Source: Planctomycetaceae bacterium (lineage in GTDB: Bacteria; Planctomycetota; Planctomycetia; Planctomycetales; Planctomycetaceae). Taken from it: a DNA stretch of 64,000 nucleotides. Below the pieces are notes generated by a model, which did no database searches, was not told the origin of the DNA, and saw only the letters and a list, made by a program, of their open reading frames with translations. Positions 17,651 to 27,823 of the stretch are shown here, in pieces. The translations under genes were made by a program, and so were the position numbers. Location of the stretch: contig JANQRQ010000306.1 of assembly GCA_028284485.1 (NCBI GenBank), forward strand, positions 51,239 to 115,238. The letters run 5' to 3'. Each line of letters starts with the position of its first letter. The first letter of the stretch is position 1.

Positions 17651-19398
17651 GAGCCGACCCCTCCCGGCATCCGCGGCGCTGCCACGGTCGCAAAAAACAA
17701 ATATCGTTCTAATGTTTCGCCGATGAGACACGAGGTGATCATCATCGTCGAGGTGATGGCAAGAAACATCTCTCCGTCCGATACAGGTTCGCCGGCATGA
17801 AGCAGCAGAAATCCCGGCATAAGAATCCCCCCCAGCAGCCCACAGGCGAATCGTGCCAATGCGAACTGCGACAACTCGCCGGTCATCAACAAAGCCGACC
17901 GTTTCAGTGGCGTGTTCTGCCGCGACTTCAAATGGCGCAACAGCGACGCTTCGAATACTAACTTCGCCGATGCAATCGCAATTTGGATTTTGCACAAAGA
18001 TGCGCCATATTCTTCAATGACTAACCGCGCACTGTCGGAACCTCCGGCGAGCGCCAACAGCATTAACGTCAACCAGTATGAAGCGACTCCAAGCAACGCG
18101 GTTGTAAGCAAAAATCGAATCGCGGTATGCGTACCGCTCCACAATTCACGCCGCGTAAAGTGATAAATCATTATCGAGCAAAACACGCCGGCGATTCCGG
18201 CGATTCCGACACTCGCCCCCAGCGCTTTGAACCACAGCGGGCGAACTTCCACCGCACCAATGCTCCAACTCGCGCCGGCGTACAAAACACCGGCTGCCGC
18301 AAAAGCTCCGAAGGCGACAATTTCGCGACTCAGCCATGAATGCCTCAGGCCCACGATGGCCCGATAGGCCAAGTGAGGCCGACCCAAGTGAAACGTGCTC
18401 GCCGCCAGCGCCGACAACCCGAAAAACAACGCCCCCATCGAATGCGCCGGGCGAATCATGCTGATTAATTCGGGTCTCAGGAAGCGTTCCAATGCAAACT
18501 CGACCAGAAAGGCTCCCACGGAGAGCTGCGTGAACACCAGCATCAACACCAATGGCCAATGAGCATGTTCGCGACGGACTGCAAAATAGTCGACCGGCAT
18601 CATATTGCGTGGAAGAACGCGTGCAGTCTTGAAGGTGGTGGTTGGCAACGTGATGTGCGGATCGGGTGCTCCCGGCAGGAACTGCCCCGTTTCCGACTCG
18701 TCGATCACCTGCTGGCGATTGACCTTGCGAATCGTGATCGCCTCTTGGGGACAGGCTTGGGCACAGGCAGGTGCCTCACCGACAGCCAGCCGGTCGCTGC
18801 ACATGTCGCATTTTCTGACAATTCCTTTTTGCTTGTGATACTTGGGAACGTCGTACGGGCAGGCGAGCGTGCAGTATTGGCATCCAAAGCATTGGTCATC
18901 GAGATGCTTGACGATGCCGGTGACCGGATCCTTCTCGTACGCATCGACCGGACACGCTGTCATGCAAGCCGGTTCCAGGCAATGATGGCAGGCTGTTGTT
19001 ACATGCTGCAGAACGGGCAACTCGCTTGTTCCGCCCTGTAGCAAGCCGACGTCCCGCCAGGTTTCGTCTTCATCGAGCCCGTTAAGCGAATGGCAAGCCG
19101 TCACGCAAGCTTTGCAGCCGCTGCAACGGTCGAGATCGACTTCGAACGCGTATTGTTCACCGGGCTCCAGCGGCGAGGCTGGCAATAGAGCCGAATACTG
19201 ACCCGATTCCGAGTCCTCGGCGCTCGCCGCATGAAATCTCGAGAACTGCTCGACAGCAGTCAGCTGTTGTTGTTCCGACAGTAAGTCCTGAATGAACGCT
19301 GGACCGGGCATTGGCGCGGTCGCATCCGGTCGCGAAGGATTCTCGCATGCCGTCGCGCCAGTCGACTCGATCGAACTTTCCATATGAGCGGTCGTCAT
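17647..19398 (-). CDS. DmsB-DmsC fusion: four-cluster ferredoxin plus membrane anchor
   Basis: 583 residues. After a polar 80-residue lead comes a DmsB/NrfC-like electron-transfer domain (about 85-235) with four Cys clusters: [38 protein letters not shown] and [21 protein letters not shown]. It is followed by eight or so membrane helices (about 280-580) of the DmsC/DMSO-reductase-anchor type. In DMSO reductase these are separate subunits that carry electrons from quinol to the Mo enzyme. Here one chain does both and is ATGA-coupled to NasA on one side and to nitrite reductase on the other. I infer that it feeds NasA from the quinone pool; this is not shown by sequence alone. Confidence 0.85.
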   Translation of the reverse strand: MTTAHMESSIESTGATACENPSRPDATAPMPGPAFIQDLLSEQQQLTAVEQFSRFHAASAEDSESGQYSALLPASPLEPGEQYAFEVDLDRCSGCKACVTACHSLNGLDEDETWRDVGLLQGGTSELPVLQHVTTACHHCLEPACMTACPVDAYEKDPVTGIVKHLDDQCFGCQYCTLACPYDVPKYHKQKGIVRKCDMCSDRLAVGEAPACAQACPQEAITIRKVNRQQVIDESETGQFLPGAPDPHITLPTTTFKTARVLPRNMMPVDYFAVRREHAHWPLVLMLVFTQLSVGAFLVEFALERFLRPELISMIRPAHSMGALFFGLSALAASTFHLGRPHLAYRAIVGLRHSWLSREIVAFGAFAAAGVLYAGASWSIGAVEVRPLWFKALGASVGIAGIAGVFCSIMIYHFTRRELWSGTHTAIRFLLTTALLGVASYWLTLMLLALAGGSDSARLVIEEYGASLCKIQIAIASAKLVFEASLLRHLKSRQNTPLKRSALLMTGELSQFALARFACGLLGGILMPGFLLLHAGEPVSDGEMFLAITSTMMITSCLIGETLERYLFFATVAAPRMPGGVGS

Positions 19399-22259
19399 AC
19401 TGCCGTCTTGTCGGCCCGGATGGGAGCCGTTTGATGGAATTGTTCGGTATGAATGCGATCCCGCTGCACGCCGGCCTCCAACAGCGCCGACTGAAAAGTC
19501 TCCATAAAGTCATCCGGCCCGCAGATAAAGTAACGGCCAGCCGCGATATCCACGCCGCAATTGGCCAGGTGAGTAAAATTCAGTCGACCGGTCGCCCCGT
19601 TCCAGCTCTCGCCCGGTTGGGTCAAACTGACGACGTATCGGAAATGGGCGTGTTTGTCTGTCATCGCCAAGCATTCATCATGAAAGATGATGTCGGCAGC
19701 CGTTCTCGCTCCGTATAAAAACAGACACGGACGATAGCTTCCTGTGGCATCAAGAAAGCGAACGATACTCATCATCGGTGTGATTCCGCTTCCCGCAGAA
19801 ATCAGCACGAGCGGTTCGTTGTGCTTTTCGGGATCAAAAAAGAATCCCCCTTGCGGGCCTTTCAGCTTGATCGAATCCCCCTGCTCCACGTGATCGAACA
19901 AATGGTTGGAAACCATTCCTGAAGGGTTCCGCTTGATTGTTAAATCAATTGTTTCTGCGGTCGTCGGCGAAGAACTGATCGTGAAACTTCGCCACGTCTC
20001 GCCTTCGTCTGTCGGAACACAAACTTTGGCAAACTTTCCGGGAAAGTCGAGCGGCAAACCGGCTCGAGAATTATCGAGGCGAAATGTCCGAACGTCCGGC
20101 GTTTCCTGGATCACGCTCAAGACTGGGAGATTGGCGATAACCGGCTTAGCGGCCGGGCGATGCGGTCCTGCTTTTGCCGGTGCAGCGGTTGAACCTTGAG
20201 TTTGCGTCGACGATTGCTCCCGGGGTTTCAGAAAAACCTTGGCATCTTCGATCAGCGTGTCGTAATGATTCAGGTCGTTTCCGGCCGGTTCGAGACTGCA
20301 CCCAGAACAGGTATTGAACGTCCAGCCATGCCAGGGGCACGTCACAACATCGCCGGCGACCTCGCCTTGGGCTAGCGACGCACCTTCGTGAGGGCAGGCA
20401 TCGTCAATGGCGGTAACGGCGTCGCCCTTACGAAACAGTGCATACTCGTGTCCGTCAATCGATACGCTGACCCCCTCGTTTTCTGACAAGTCCTCCAGAG
20501 TGGCGGCGAATACGAAACCATCGTCGCGAACCGGTGGCAGCGCGGCTTCTTCACTCGAAGCCGATTCCGCGGGCATCTCTTCCAGCCGGGCAAAATTTCG
20601 ACGCAGGCCGGCACAGGAGGGACAAAAGACCGGCGGATCTTCACCGGCGTGGTGGTGGTCGCAAACGTCACAGACCCAGATCGGCGGTTTGTAATCGTCG
20701 TCGCCAACCTTCGCGGCATTGGCATCCTTCAGTTTCTCACGCCAATAGGCGCTAAACGACTGGCCTGATTTGTGCTTCAAATAATACTCATTGACAACTT
20801 CGTCAATAACCTGGGGCAACTGATCGCTGTCGACTCCCAGCTTGTACAGCAGGCCCATATGCACACTTCCGGCCAGGCCGCCACCCAAGTAGATGTCAAA
20901 TCCTTCGCGCGTGCCGATCAGCCGACGGACGCGAACCCCCTTAAGGCCAATATCAGCTGTGAAATGCTGTGCACAGCTCGAAGGACATCCGCTCATGTGA
21001 ATCCGAATGCCGTGTAGCATCAAAGCTCGCTGTCTTAACTGGTCGACCAGCTTCAGCATCCGCCCTTTCGTTTCGGTGACCGCAATGTTGCAGAATTGGC
21101 TCCCCGTGCATGCCATTGTGTTGCGAGCCAGCGGATCGGCGTGAATTGTCAGGCCTAAAGCGGCTGCGGCCGTTGCCGCCGGATCCTTAAAACCGGTCGG
21201 AATATTCGCGACGGCGATACCCTGCTCATGCGTTGTCCGCAGTGTGCCATCGCCCCAATCGCGGCTCAGTCGCGAGAGACCTTCCAGTTGTTTCCAACTC
21301 ATGCGGCCCAATGGTACACACAATCCCATGGTCCATAGTTTGGGATCCGATTGGCGAAACCATCCTATGAGTTCGTCATATTGCCCAGCGGGAACAGGCT
21401 CGCTGACATAAGGAATTAACCGAAACGAAAGGGATTGCTCCAAATGTTCCAGGACTCCGGTGACGCCGATTCTTTCAATCAGAAATCGAAACCGGGCAGC
21501 GTTCCTTTTTTCGCGAGAACCCTGGCTGCGAAACAACTCCAGAATCGAACGTGTCACGTCGACAACCTGTTCCGGCCGCACCAACACCGGTACATGCCAG
21601 GCCAGGTGCGGGTTCTGGCCCTGCGTTCCGCCAATCAACAATTGAAAGAGAACTTCCCCCTCGCCGGTGCGATGCGCCAGGAAGCTGATGTCCTGTGTCC
21701 AAAAATGAGCCGAATGACTGTCGGTGCCATTCAAGCAGATGTTGAGTTTTCGCGGCAGGTCCGAGTACTCGCGACTGCCGACAAACAACGCCGTCAGTTC
21801 ATGGCTTAATTGGCGGGTATCAATCAACTCGTCCGGCATGAGCCCGCTGAAGGGATGCGCGAAAACATTGCGGATATTATCGTGGCCCGTTTGCTTCGAT
21901 GAGAGACCCACTTTGTCGAGGCGTTCGGCGACCTTTGGCAAGTGGCCGATTTCCAGACCCTGCACCTGCAAATTCGCACGCGTTGTCACATCGATGATGC
22001 CGTGGCCAGACTCATAAGCGATGTAGGCTATTTCGCGTGCTTGATCGGCTGTTAACTCTCCAGCAGTGATTCGAATGCGATTCATATAACGGCCGGGCGT
22101 ATCACGTTTGCGATAAAAGAACCCGTGCCATTTCATGCGCTCTAAATCGGCGGCGTCGATATCCTTCATTGCCGTGCCACGTTCGGCATGCTTAAGAACA
22201 TCGGGCCACACATCGAAGCTGTGCTTTTCGGCTTTCCAAATCTCAATGGGATTTGCCAT
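19395..22259 (-). CDS. nirA: nitrite reductase fused to rubredoxin, Rieske and FNR modules
   Basis: About 954 residues. Module 1 (to about 510) is a siroheme nitrite/sulfite reductase of the NirA type, with the 4Fe-4S/siroheme Cys in CTGSQFC (about 382) and CPSSCAQH (about 423). Module 2 is a rubredoxin-like site ([17 protein letters not shown]; about 527-550). Module 3 is a Rieske/NirD-like 2Fe-2S domain (CPHEG about 620, CPWHGW about 640). Module 4 is a ferredoxin-reductase domain (FAD motif RSFTIS about 755, [12 protein letters not shown] about 820, CGPDD about 913) without a terminal plant-type ferredoxin. It should reduce nitrite to ammonium from NAD(P)H. Start 22259 (MANPIEIWK) chosen over a longer reading with a non-conserved lead. 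Confidence 0.9.
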   Translation of the reverse strand: MANPIEIWKAEKHSFDVWPDVLKHAERGTAMKDIDAADLERMKWHGFFYRKRDTPGRYMNRIRITAGELTADQAREIAYIAYESGHGIIDVTTRANLQVQGLEIGHLPKVAERLDKVGLSSKQTGHDNIRNVFAHPFSGLMPDELIDTRQLSHELTALFVGSREYSDLPRKLNICLNGTDSHSAHFWTQDISFLAHRTGEGEVLFQLLIGGTQGQNPHLAWHVPVLVRPEQVVDVTRSILELFRSQGSREKRNAARFRFLIERIGVTGVLEHLEQSLSFRLIPYVSEPVPAGQYDELIGWFRQSDPKLWTMGLCVPLGRMSWKQLEGLSRLSRDWGDGTLRTTHEQGIAVANIPTGFKDPAATAAAALGLTIHADPLARNTMACTGSQFCNIAVTETKGRMLKLVDQLRQRALMLHGIRIHMSGCPSSCAQHFTADIGLKGVRVRRLIGTREGFDIYLGGGLAGSVHMGLLYKLGVDSDQLPQVIDEVVNEYYLKHKSGQSFSAYWREKLKDANAAKVGDDDYKPPIWVCDVCDHHHAGEDPPVFCPSCAGLRRNFARLEEMPAESASSEEAALPPVRDDGFVFAATLEDLSENEGVSVSIDGHEYALFRKGDAVTAIDDACPHEGASLAQGEVAGDVVTCPWHGWTFNTCSGCSLEPAGNDLNHYDTLIEDAKVFLKPREQSSTQTQGSTAAPAKAGPHRPAAKPVIANLPVLSVIQETPDVRTFRLDNSRAGLPLDFPGKFAKVCVPTDEGETWRSFTISSSPTTAETIDLTIKRNPSGMVSNHLFDHVEQGDSIKLKGPQGGFFFDPEKHNEPLVLISAGSGITPMMSIVRFLDATGSYRPCLFLYGARTAADIIFHDECLAMTDKHAHFRYVVSLTQPGESWNGATGRLNFTHLANCGVDIAAGRYFICGPDDFMETFQSALLEAGVQRDRIHTEQFHQTAPIRADKTAV

Positions 22260-22477
22260 CAAACCTCTCGTAACTTCGACCGGCTCCAGACAACTTAATG
22301 AATTAGGAGCCGGCCTAGCAGAAATCGTATTTCTCAACCTTCAAACCACGGGGAATTGTCCGATCTGGCTTCTCATCGCCGCCCGCTCGACCGGAAACGG
22401 TTCAACGGGATTCAGTGATTGCACAGGTTTCGGGCCCGATCCAAGTATTGCCGGGCACTGTTCCCTCGAACGCCTTT

Positions 22478-23842
22478 TCAGCCGGCAGCCCCCACCAGTT
22501 CGCGACGAGTTTTTACGGCGACCTCGTGATCGGCCCGCGCCTCAGCCTCAGCTTGTGTGCTGAAGGTGACAGCGAACGTCAAGAATGAGCTGACAGTCAC
22601 TAAGGCACCGAGGATGAATAAAGCCGTCGGCCAAGGGAGTGCGCCCTTGAACATAAAGCCAGCAGCGACGGCTCCCGCATTTCCGCCCGCCCCCACAATC
22701 CCCGAGACGGCTCCCAAGGCTCGCTTGTTAATAAACGGAACGACGGAATAGGTTGCACCTTCAGCCATTTGCACGCAAATGCTGAACAAGACCAATGCCG
22801 GTATGGCGAACAACAGCGTCGACGTTTGCGAAAACAGCATCAACGCCAGCCCCTCGCAAAACAGCACGATGAACAGCCACTTGACCCGGCCTTTCAGCCC
22901 CCATTGCTCGCCGAACTTGTCTCCAAAGAATCCCCCCAAGGTGCGAGCGAAGATGTTCATTAAACCGAACACACCGGCCAGCATTCCTGCGGTCTTCAAT
23001 GCTTGGACGGCGTCCATCTGTTGGAAGTAATCGAAGTAGTCGACAAAGTAGAGAGCGGCAACGTTGTTGATTGTTAGTTCAACACCGAAGCAGCCACCGT
23101 AGATGACAAATAGCGCCCAAACGCGGGAATCCTTGAGCGCCCCGCGAAAGTTTCCACTTGTCGACTGTTTCTGTGGCAGCTTGCCGGCAGCGCGCAGCTC
23201 GCGAAAGTTGCCGGCAGGTGTGTCCTGCGTGAGAAAGAAATACGCCACGCCGGTAAGCATGCAGACGAATCCCGCCAAAACCATCGAGGCGCGCCAGCTC
23301 ATTTGCTCGTTGAAACCAGGCAGCATCAAAAACATGGAAAATACCAACGGCATGACGATCTGCGTCACGCCGCCGCCGAGGTTTCCCCAGCCGGCAGTCG
23401 TCGCGTTTGCAGTTCCCACACAATTGGGAGCGAACATGACCGATGTGTGATATTGCGTGATGACGAAGGACGCCCCAATGATGCCGATCGCCACCCGAAA
23501 GATTAGGAATGTTTCAAAATTGTGGGCGAAGCCGATGCCCATGACGGGAAGCGACCCAAGAATCAGTAGCCAGGTGTAAGCCAACCGCGGGCCAATGCGA
23601 TCGCAAAGCAACCCAATGATGACACGAGCAACGACGGTAATTGCAACGGAACCGATAATGCACCAGCCGATTTGCGATTGCGTCAAGGACATTTCCTCGC
23701 GCACAACCTTCATCAGGGGCGCAATTCCGAACCAGGCAAAAAAGCAGAGAAAGAACGCGAACCACGTCATATGAAACGCGCGCATTTGAGGTGTCGAGAA
23801 ATTGAACAAGTTGATTTTCGTGGCCTTTTGTGGCTCTGCCAT
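22478..23842 (-). CDS. narK: NarK/NasA-type nitrate/nitrite transporter (MFS)
   Basis: 454 residues with twelve hydrophobic segments. The two nitrate signatures of the NNP family are present: AGWGNLGGG in helix 5 and GIVGAGGNAGA in helix 11. It imports nitrate, probably with protons or in exchange for nitrite. First gene of the leftward nitrate operon, about 220 bases before nirA. Upstream lies a 503-bp divergent region with an imperfect inverted repeat. Confidence 0.93.
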   Translation of the reverse strand: MAEPQKATKINLFNFSTPQMRAFHMTWFAFFLCFFAWFGIAPLMKVVREEMSLTQSQIGWCIIGSVAITVVARVIIGLLCDRIGPRLAYTWLLILGSLPVMGIGFAHNFETFLIFRVAIGIIGASFVITQYHTSVMFAPNCVGTANATTAGWGNLGGGVTQIVMPLVFSMFLMLPGFNEQMSWRASMVLAGFVCMLTGVAYFFLTQDTPAGNFRELRAAGKLPQKQSTSGNFRGALKDSRVWALFVIYGGCFGVELTINNVAALYFVDYFDYFQQMDAVQALKTAGMLAGVFGLMNIFARTLGGFFGDKFGEQWGLKGRVKWLFIVLFCEGLALMLFSQTSTLLFAIPALVLFSICVQMAEGATYSVVPFINKRALGAVSGIVGAGGNAGAVAAGFMFKGALPWPTALFILGALVTVSSFLTFAVTFSTQAEAEARADHEVAVKTRRELVGAAG

Positions 23843-24345
23843 CAGGGGTAACCTTTAAGATCCTTTCCAATTCGATTTCCGCATCCAGCTTGACTTGACC
23901 GTTGCGTCGTACAATGCACTGACGTTGGTCAACGTGCGTGTCAAGTTTGCAAGCGAGATACCAAAACAGCGGAACTTGCACTTCTCTTCGGGAATCCGAA
24001 GGTGAGGTCGTCATTTCAGCGGATCGGCGGCTGATAAAGTGCGGAGCGAGGTGGCACGTGTGATTACTTGCGCAGCAACCGGCGATATCGCCGAACTGGG
24101 CAATAACTCCTAACCTGTTACCAGAAAAAGCCTTCGATGCTGCGCCGTAATCACACGGTTCGAATTGGAACAGAATTTCCTAGGGAAACATGACGGGGTC
24201 GCAGGCGCACTGTTCCGCTCCTGCCGACATTGATTGATTTCTCAAGACCAGACGTGCGCACCGTTCGCCGTCTTTTATGAAATAGAACAGGGCCGCAACG
24301 AGAGCGCTTCTCAGTGCGACGTTCATCCGGCCAACCGCGGAGACC
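23843..24345. other. 503-bp divergent promoter region, nitrate operon / FixJ-like regulator
   Basis: No gene. Should hold promoters for narK (leftward) and the response regulator (rightward). The one clear structure is the inverted repeat at 24057-24157. Confidence 0.5.
24057..24157. promoter_or_regulatory. imperfect 20-bp inverted repeat in the nitrate promoter region
   Basis: Left arm 24057-24077 (CGTGTGATTAC, TTG, CGCAGCA) and right arm 24138-24157 are reverse complements except for 2-3 bases in the middle, with a 60-base spacer. Possible paired operator half-sites or a long stem in the leader of either transcript. Function is inferred only from location. Confidence 0.45.
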
Positions 24346-25035
24346 ATGATCGACTCGGCTAACTCGCCGCCAACGGTATTCATTATCGATAGCGACCGGC
24401 ATTCTCGTCGAAAACTTGAATCGCTCGTTGGCAACACAGACATTTCCATCAAGGCATACTCGTCACCAAGACATTTTCTCAAGGACATCCACGAGGAAAC
24501 GTCGGGGTGCGTGGTGATTGATCTCAAAACAAACGGTCAAGACAGTCCGTATATTTCTCACGAAACGATGAGCGATCACCATCGAATGCCGGTGATCTTT
24601 ATCACGGCCTATGCGGAGGTTGCGACCGCCGTCTCCGCCATGAAAGCGGGAGCCTTTGAGTTCCTGGAACGACCAGTCGATCCACAGGTGTTCACGGCAC
24701 TCATTCACAATGCGATCGAATTTGACGCGCAGCAACGCCGGCAAGAGTGGGAGTACCACAGCCTCGATCAACAAATTCGGACGTTGAACAACCGCGATCG
24801 CGAGACGCTCGATCTGATCATTGCCGGGCATTCCAACAAGGCCTGCGCCCGGACACTCGGAATTACCGAGCGGGCCGTCGAAATGCGGCGAGCCGCGATC
24901 ATGAAAAAATTGAATGTTCGCACGTTCGCCGAACTGCTCGGTTTGGCGATCACTCACCGGACACTTTCAAGAATGCGCGCTTCCAAACGGATTGACACCA
25001 CCGCGCCGTGGACGGGAACGGCAGCGACCTGCTAG
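24346..25035 (+). CDS. FixJ/NarL-like response regulator
   Basis: 229 residues. Receiver domain at about 9-125 with acidic pair Asp15/Asp17 and phospho-acceptor Asp59; then a LuxR-type helix-turn-helix (LNNRDRETLDLIIAGHSNKACARTLGITERAVE) in the FixJ arrangement. The position usually held by the conserved Lys before Pro reads Arg (FLERPVD), so phospho-signalling may be altered. No sensor kinase is adjacent. It is divergent from the nitrate operon and upstream of a porin gene; control of nitrogen uptake is an inference from that. The C-terminal 25 residues are unstructured. Confidence 0.9.
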   Translation: MIDSANSPPTVFIIDSDRHSRRKLESLVGNTDISIKAYSSPRHFLKDIHEETSGCVVIDLKTNGQDSPYISHETMSDHHRMPVIFITAYAEVATAVSAMKAGAFEFLERPVDPQVFTALIHNAIEFDAQQRRQEWEYHSLDQQIRTLNNRDRETLDLIIAGHSNKACARTLGITERAVEMRRAAIMKKLNVRTFAELLGLAITHRTLSRMRASKRIDTTAPWTGTAATC

Positions 25036-25530
25036 CGAATCGCAGGCTTCGAGAATGCCCCACCACGCACCGCCATGCCCAACCTTCTCATCAAATTAGG
25101 AGAAGGAGTCGGGAGCGACCGGGGGATTTCGGATTTTTTCGTCCGAAAACCGTTAATTGCGCTGACTTGCCCATCAGTGACGTATCTCACTGCGAAAAAA
25201 CAAGATACGCCAATCCGCCTGCTCCCAGTTGGGCTAATTCTGTCGCGCAAGCTCATGGGGCACCGATCGCCGACTCCGGCGCGATTAGACCGGTCCTGAC
25301 AGTTATGCCGATTTCACCCGGTTGAATGCATCCTGCGGCCTTTGAGCATGGGAATTGTCATAACTCTCATTCTGATTTCGCCGAAATCAATGACTGGAAC
25401 CATTGTGCATCAAACGACGATCGCCTCGTTTCGAGCGCATACTGAGCGGGCCGGGTCTCATCTCGTGGACTCCAATTTGCCCGCTGAATGACTTTGAATC
25501 CTACAACCTTTGAACCAAGAGGATTTCAAG
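25036..25530. other. 495-bp region between response regulator and porin
   Basis: No gene. Contains a stem CCTTCTC/GAGAAGG (25083-25106) soon after the regulator stop and a second small stem TCGGA/TCCGA around a T-run (25129-25146); either could end transcription. The rest must carry the porin promoter. Confidence 0.45.
25083..25106. terminator. candidate terminator after the response regulator
   Basis: Perfect 7-bp stem with a 10-base AT-rich loop, 48 bases after the stop codon. No long T-tract follows directly; the T-rich second stem is 22 bases on. Confidence 0.35.
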
Positions 25531-27144
25531 ATGTCCCGTCCGGTTGTGTTATTCGGATGCATCATTGCTGTTATTGGATGGAATCAAGTTGGCGCGTCCG
25601 CCGAGAAGGAATCGCCCGCCCAAAACTCGGCGATACTGAATCCGGACGATGTCTTCGCCGAATCTGATGACCTCGCCGTCATTCGAATCTCAGCACTTCT
25701 CCCCGATTCAGCAACTATCGAGCAATGCACCGTTGAAGCGTGCTCCTTCGAAGAGGCAGGAAGTTGCACATCGTGCGGAGTCGAAGCTTGCGGTCAGCCG
25801 ATGTGCTGCTGTTGCAGCAAGAAGTCAAAATGGACGGATGGACTATTCGGTTCCCAGCCGTTGTTGCACGACTTTCGCGATCGTAGTGCCGGCGACTTTA
25901 TGAGTTACTCCATCGGTGGCGAGCTTCGTTATCGCTATTTGGATGAACGCAACCGATTGCGTCCACCTGGGCCGGGTCGCAGCACCTACGACCAATGGCG
26001 ATTCGTACCGTTCTTGGAGCTCAATTTCGGCGATGATATCACCGGCTATGTCGAAGCCATCGACGCCGCAACGTTCAATGAAGACCTGCCCGTCGTCCCC
26101 ATCGACGAAAACCGGTCGGACCTGTTGCAGTACTACGTCGACATCAACTTAGGAGACTTCGACGGCGGGACTTTCAAATTTCGAGTCGGACGCCAATTGC
26201 TGTTATACGGCTCCCAGCATTTAGTATCGCCACTCGCCTGGGCCAATACATTTCGAAACTTTGAAGGATTCCGCCTGTACTATGAAGGGGGCGACTGGGA
26301 TCTCGATGCCTTCGCCGTGCGACCAGTCAACGGTGCAGCTCTTAACACATTCCGACCTCGAAGTTTTGATAATCCCGATCAAAGTCGATGGTTCAGCGGC
26401 ATCTATGCAACCTACAAGGGTCTTGTCGCCGGCCCAGTCGACTTCTATTGGTTGTGGCTCCGCGAAAACGAACCGCGGATGGCCATTATGGACGGTAACC
26501 GGCATACGCTGGGTATGCGGTGGGCCGGCGCCATGCCAGTCGACCAGTGCTGCCAAACTGTCCGCACCTATATTTGGGATGTCGAAGGAGCCTGGCAGGT
26601 CGGCGAAGACGACTTCCGCACGGGAATGAATCAGGATGTCAGTGCGGGATTCCTTTCGGTGATGGGCGGCCATACCTGGAATCAAGCCAGCGGTTCCCCC
26701 ACGCTGAAGGGTGTGTTTTATTGGGGATCAGGCGATGAAGATCCCACCGACGGCACGATCAACACCGTATCGACTCTGTTTCCGCTGGGCCATGCCTACT
26801 GGGGACTGATCGACAACTTCTCGGGCCAAAACCTGGTTGACTACAGCGTGCAGGCGTCCGTCAAGCCGCATGAAAAGCTGACCTTCCTTACCGCTTGGCA
26901 CTGGTTTGACAAAGACGAATCCAACGACTTTATCTACAACATCGCCGGTGTTGGCCTAGGACCGCAAGTCACCGATCGGAATATCGGTAACGAACTCGAC
27001 CTTGTTGCCACCTATGCGGCCAACGAGAACCTTGCACTTCAGCTGGGCTACTTTTGGTTCTGGTATGGCGATGCTGTGAACCGAACTGCATTGGCCCGCC
27101 CCGACGCCCATCAATTCTACTTCATGACGACTTTGGGCTTCTAA
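25531..27144 (+). CDS. alginate-export-type outer membrane porin with Cys-rich lead
   Basis: About 537 residues. A signal peptide ([17 protein letters not shown]...) is followed by an unusual segment near residues 65-95 with nine Cys in about 30 residues, ending in four Cys in a row. From about residue 125 the chain has the alternating aromatic pattern of a large beta-barrel of the AlgE/Alginate_exp type and ends in a C-terminal Phe (TTLGF), as outer membrane barrels do. Likely an anion or sugar-acid channel. It follows the FixJ-like regulator beside the nitrate genes, so nitrate entry through the outer membrane is one possibility. ATG at 25531 is preferred over an in-frame TTG 21 bases upstream. 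Confidence 0.85.
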   Translation: MSRPVVLFGCIIAVIGWNQVGASAEKESPAQNSAILNPDDVFAESDDLAVIRISALLPDSATIEQCTVEACSFEEAGSCTSCGVEACGQPMCCCCSKKSKWTDGLFGSQPLLHDFRDRSAGDFMSYSIGGELRYRYLDERNRLRPPGPGRSTYDQWRFVPFLELNFGDDITGYVEAIDAATFNEDLPVVPIDENRSDLLQYYVDINLGDFDGGTFKFRVGRQLLLYGSQHLVSPLAWANTFRNFEGFRLYYEGGDWDLDAFAVRPVNGAALNTFRPRSFDNPDQSRWFSGIYATYKGLVAGPVDFYWLWLRENEPRMAIMDGNRHTLGMRWAGAMPVDQCCQTVRTYIWDVEGAWQVGEDDFRTGMNQDVSAGFLSVMGGHTWNQASGSPTLKGVFYWGSGDEDPTDGTINTVSTLFPLGHAYWGLIDNFSGQNLVDYSVQASVKPHEKLTFLTAWHWFDKDESNDFIYNIAGVGLGPQVTDRNIGNELDLVATYAANENLALQLGYFWFWYGDAVNRTALARPDAHQFYFMTTLGF

Positions 27145-27262
27145 TTCGGACAGAACGAATCGCGGTCACAGAGGCCGTAAACTCCAGGATGACTTTTCTG
27201 CCGGACCAGCAGCCTCATTGCCGACTGTCGCGACAAGCCATTTCCTCGTCGAACCTCGCTTC

Positions 27263-27287
27263 CCGGATTGCAGCCCCGGCAATCCGG
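27263..27287. terminator. 9-bp palindrome at convergent porin / unknown gene ends
   Basis: Perfect stem CCGGATTGC / GCAATCCGG with a 7-base loop between the porin stop and the end of the leftward gene at 27341. A likely bidirectional terminator or REP unit; no T-tract. Confidence 0.5.
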
Positions 27288-27340
27288 TGAACCGAGGGCG
27301 CCCTTCGGCATCATCGCTTGCGGCCGGTAAGGTTCGCATC

Positions 27341-27805
27341 TTACCTATCGCCGAATTCGACAAACCGGCAAGCCTCCAGCGAGCGCTCGACAGCATCCTT
27401 CCAACGGTTGGCAACCGTGTGGTCTTCCGTGGCGACATCGCGGAAGTCGGACGTCTCGAGTCGCGCAATGCCGTGATTACCCACGAGTATCAGGTTGATT
27501 GTCGGCCGATCGATGCCGGCTTGACAGATCGTGGCGAACAGCGTCCTTCCCGCAGTGTTTTCCACCAAGACACTTAGTTGCCGACCGGTTTCGTCACACT
27601 GAGCGCATAATTTGCCGGCCGACATATCCAGTGTCGGTTGAACCATACTCAACAGGGCGGCGAGAGATCGATGGACTTCCGCATCGTCCGACGATTGTTG
27701 CAAATGAACGCGGAGCGAGACGATCGTTCCCAGTTTTTGGGTCGCGACGGTCTCCGCCAAGGCACGTTCTAATTCGTGAAATGATATGGCTCCCGTGGAC
27801 GTCAT
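27341..27805 (-). CDS. small protein of unknown function
   Basis: 154 residues, no signal peptide or membrane helix. Alternating hydrophobic pattern suggests an alpha/beta domain; the stretch NLILVGNHGIARLE followed by conserved-looking ETSDF faintly resembles the C-terminal half of Gfo/Idh/MocA oxidoreductases, but no Rossmann part is present. It starts 18 bases after the rmlD-like gene ends, same direction, so the two are probably co-transcribed. Family not recognised with confidence. Confidence 0.6.
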   Translation of the reverse strand: MTSTGAISFHELERALAETVATQKLGTIVSLRVHLQQSSDDAEVHRSLAALLSMVQPTLDMSAGKLCAQCDETGRQLSVLVENTAGRTLFATICQAGIDRPTINLILVGNHGIARLETSDFRDVATEDHTVANRWKDAVERSLEACRFVEFGDR

Positions 27806-27823
27806 GCTGTCTTTCGTCGCAAT

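Noticed and set aside
17651..17995. N-terminal extension of nasA
   Set aside because: Lies wholly inside the DmsBC fusion gene; the NasA family alignment and the ATGA overlap fix the start at 17650.
24052..24067. TGGCACG resembling a sigma-54 -24 element upstream of the FixJ-like regulator
   Set aside because: The GC dinucleotide needed at -12 with correct spacing is absent (TA instead), so it does not fit the consensus.
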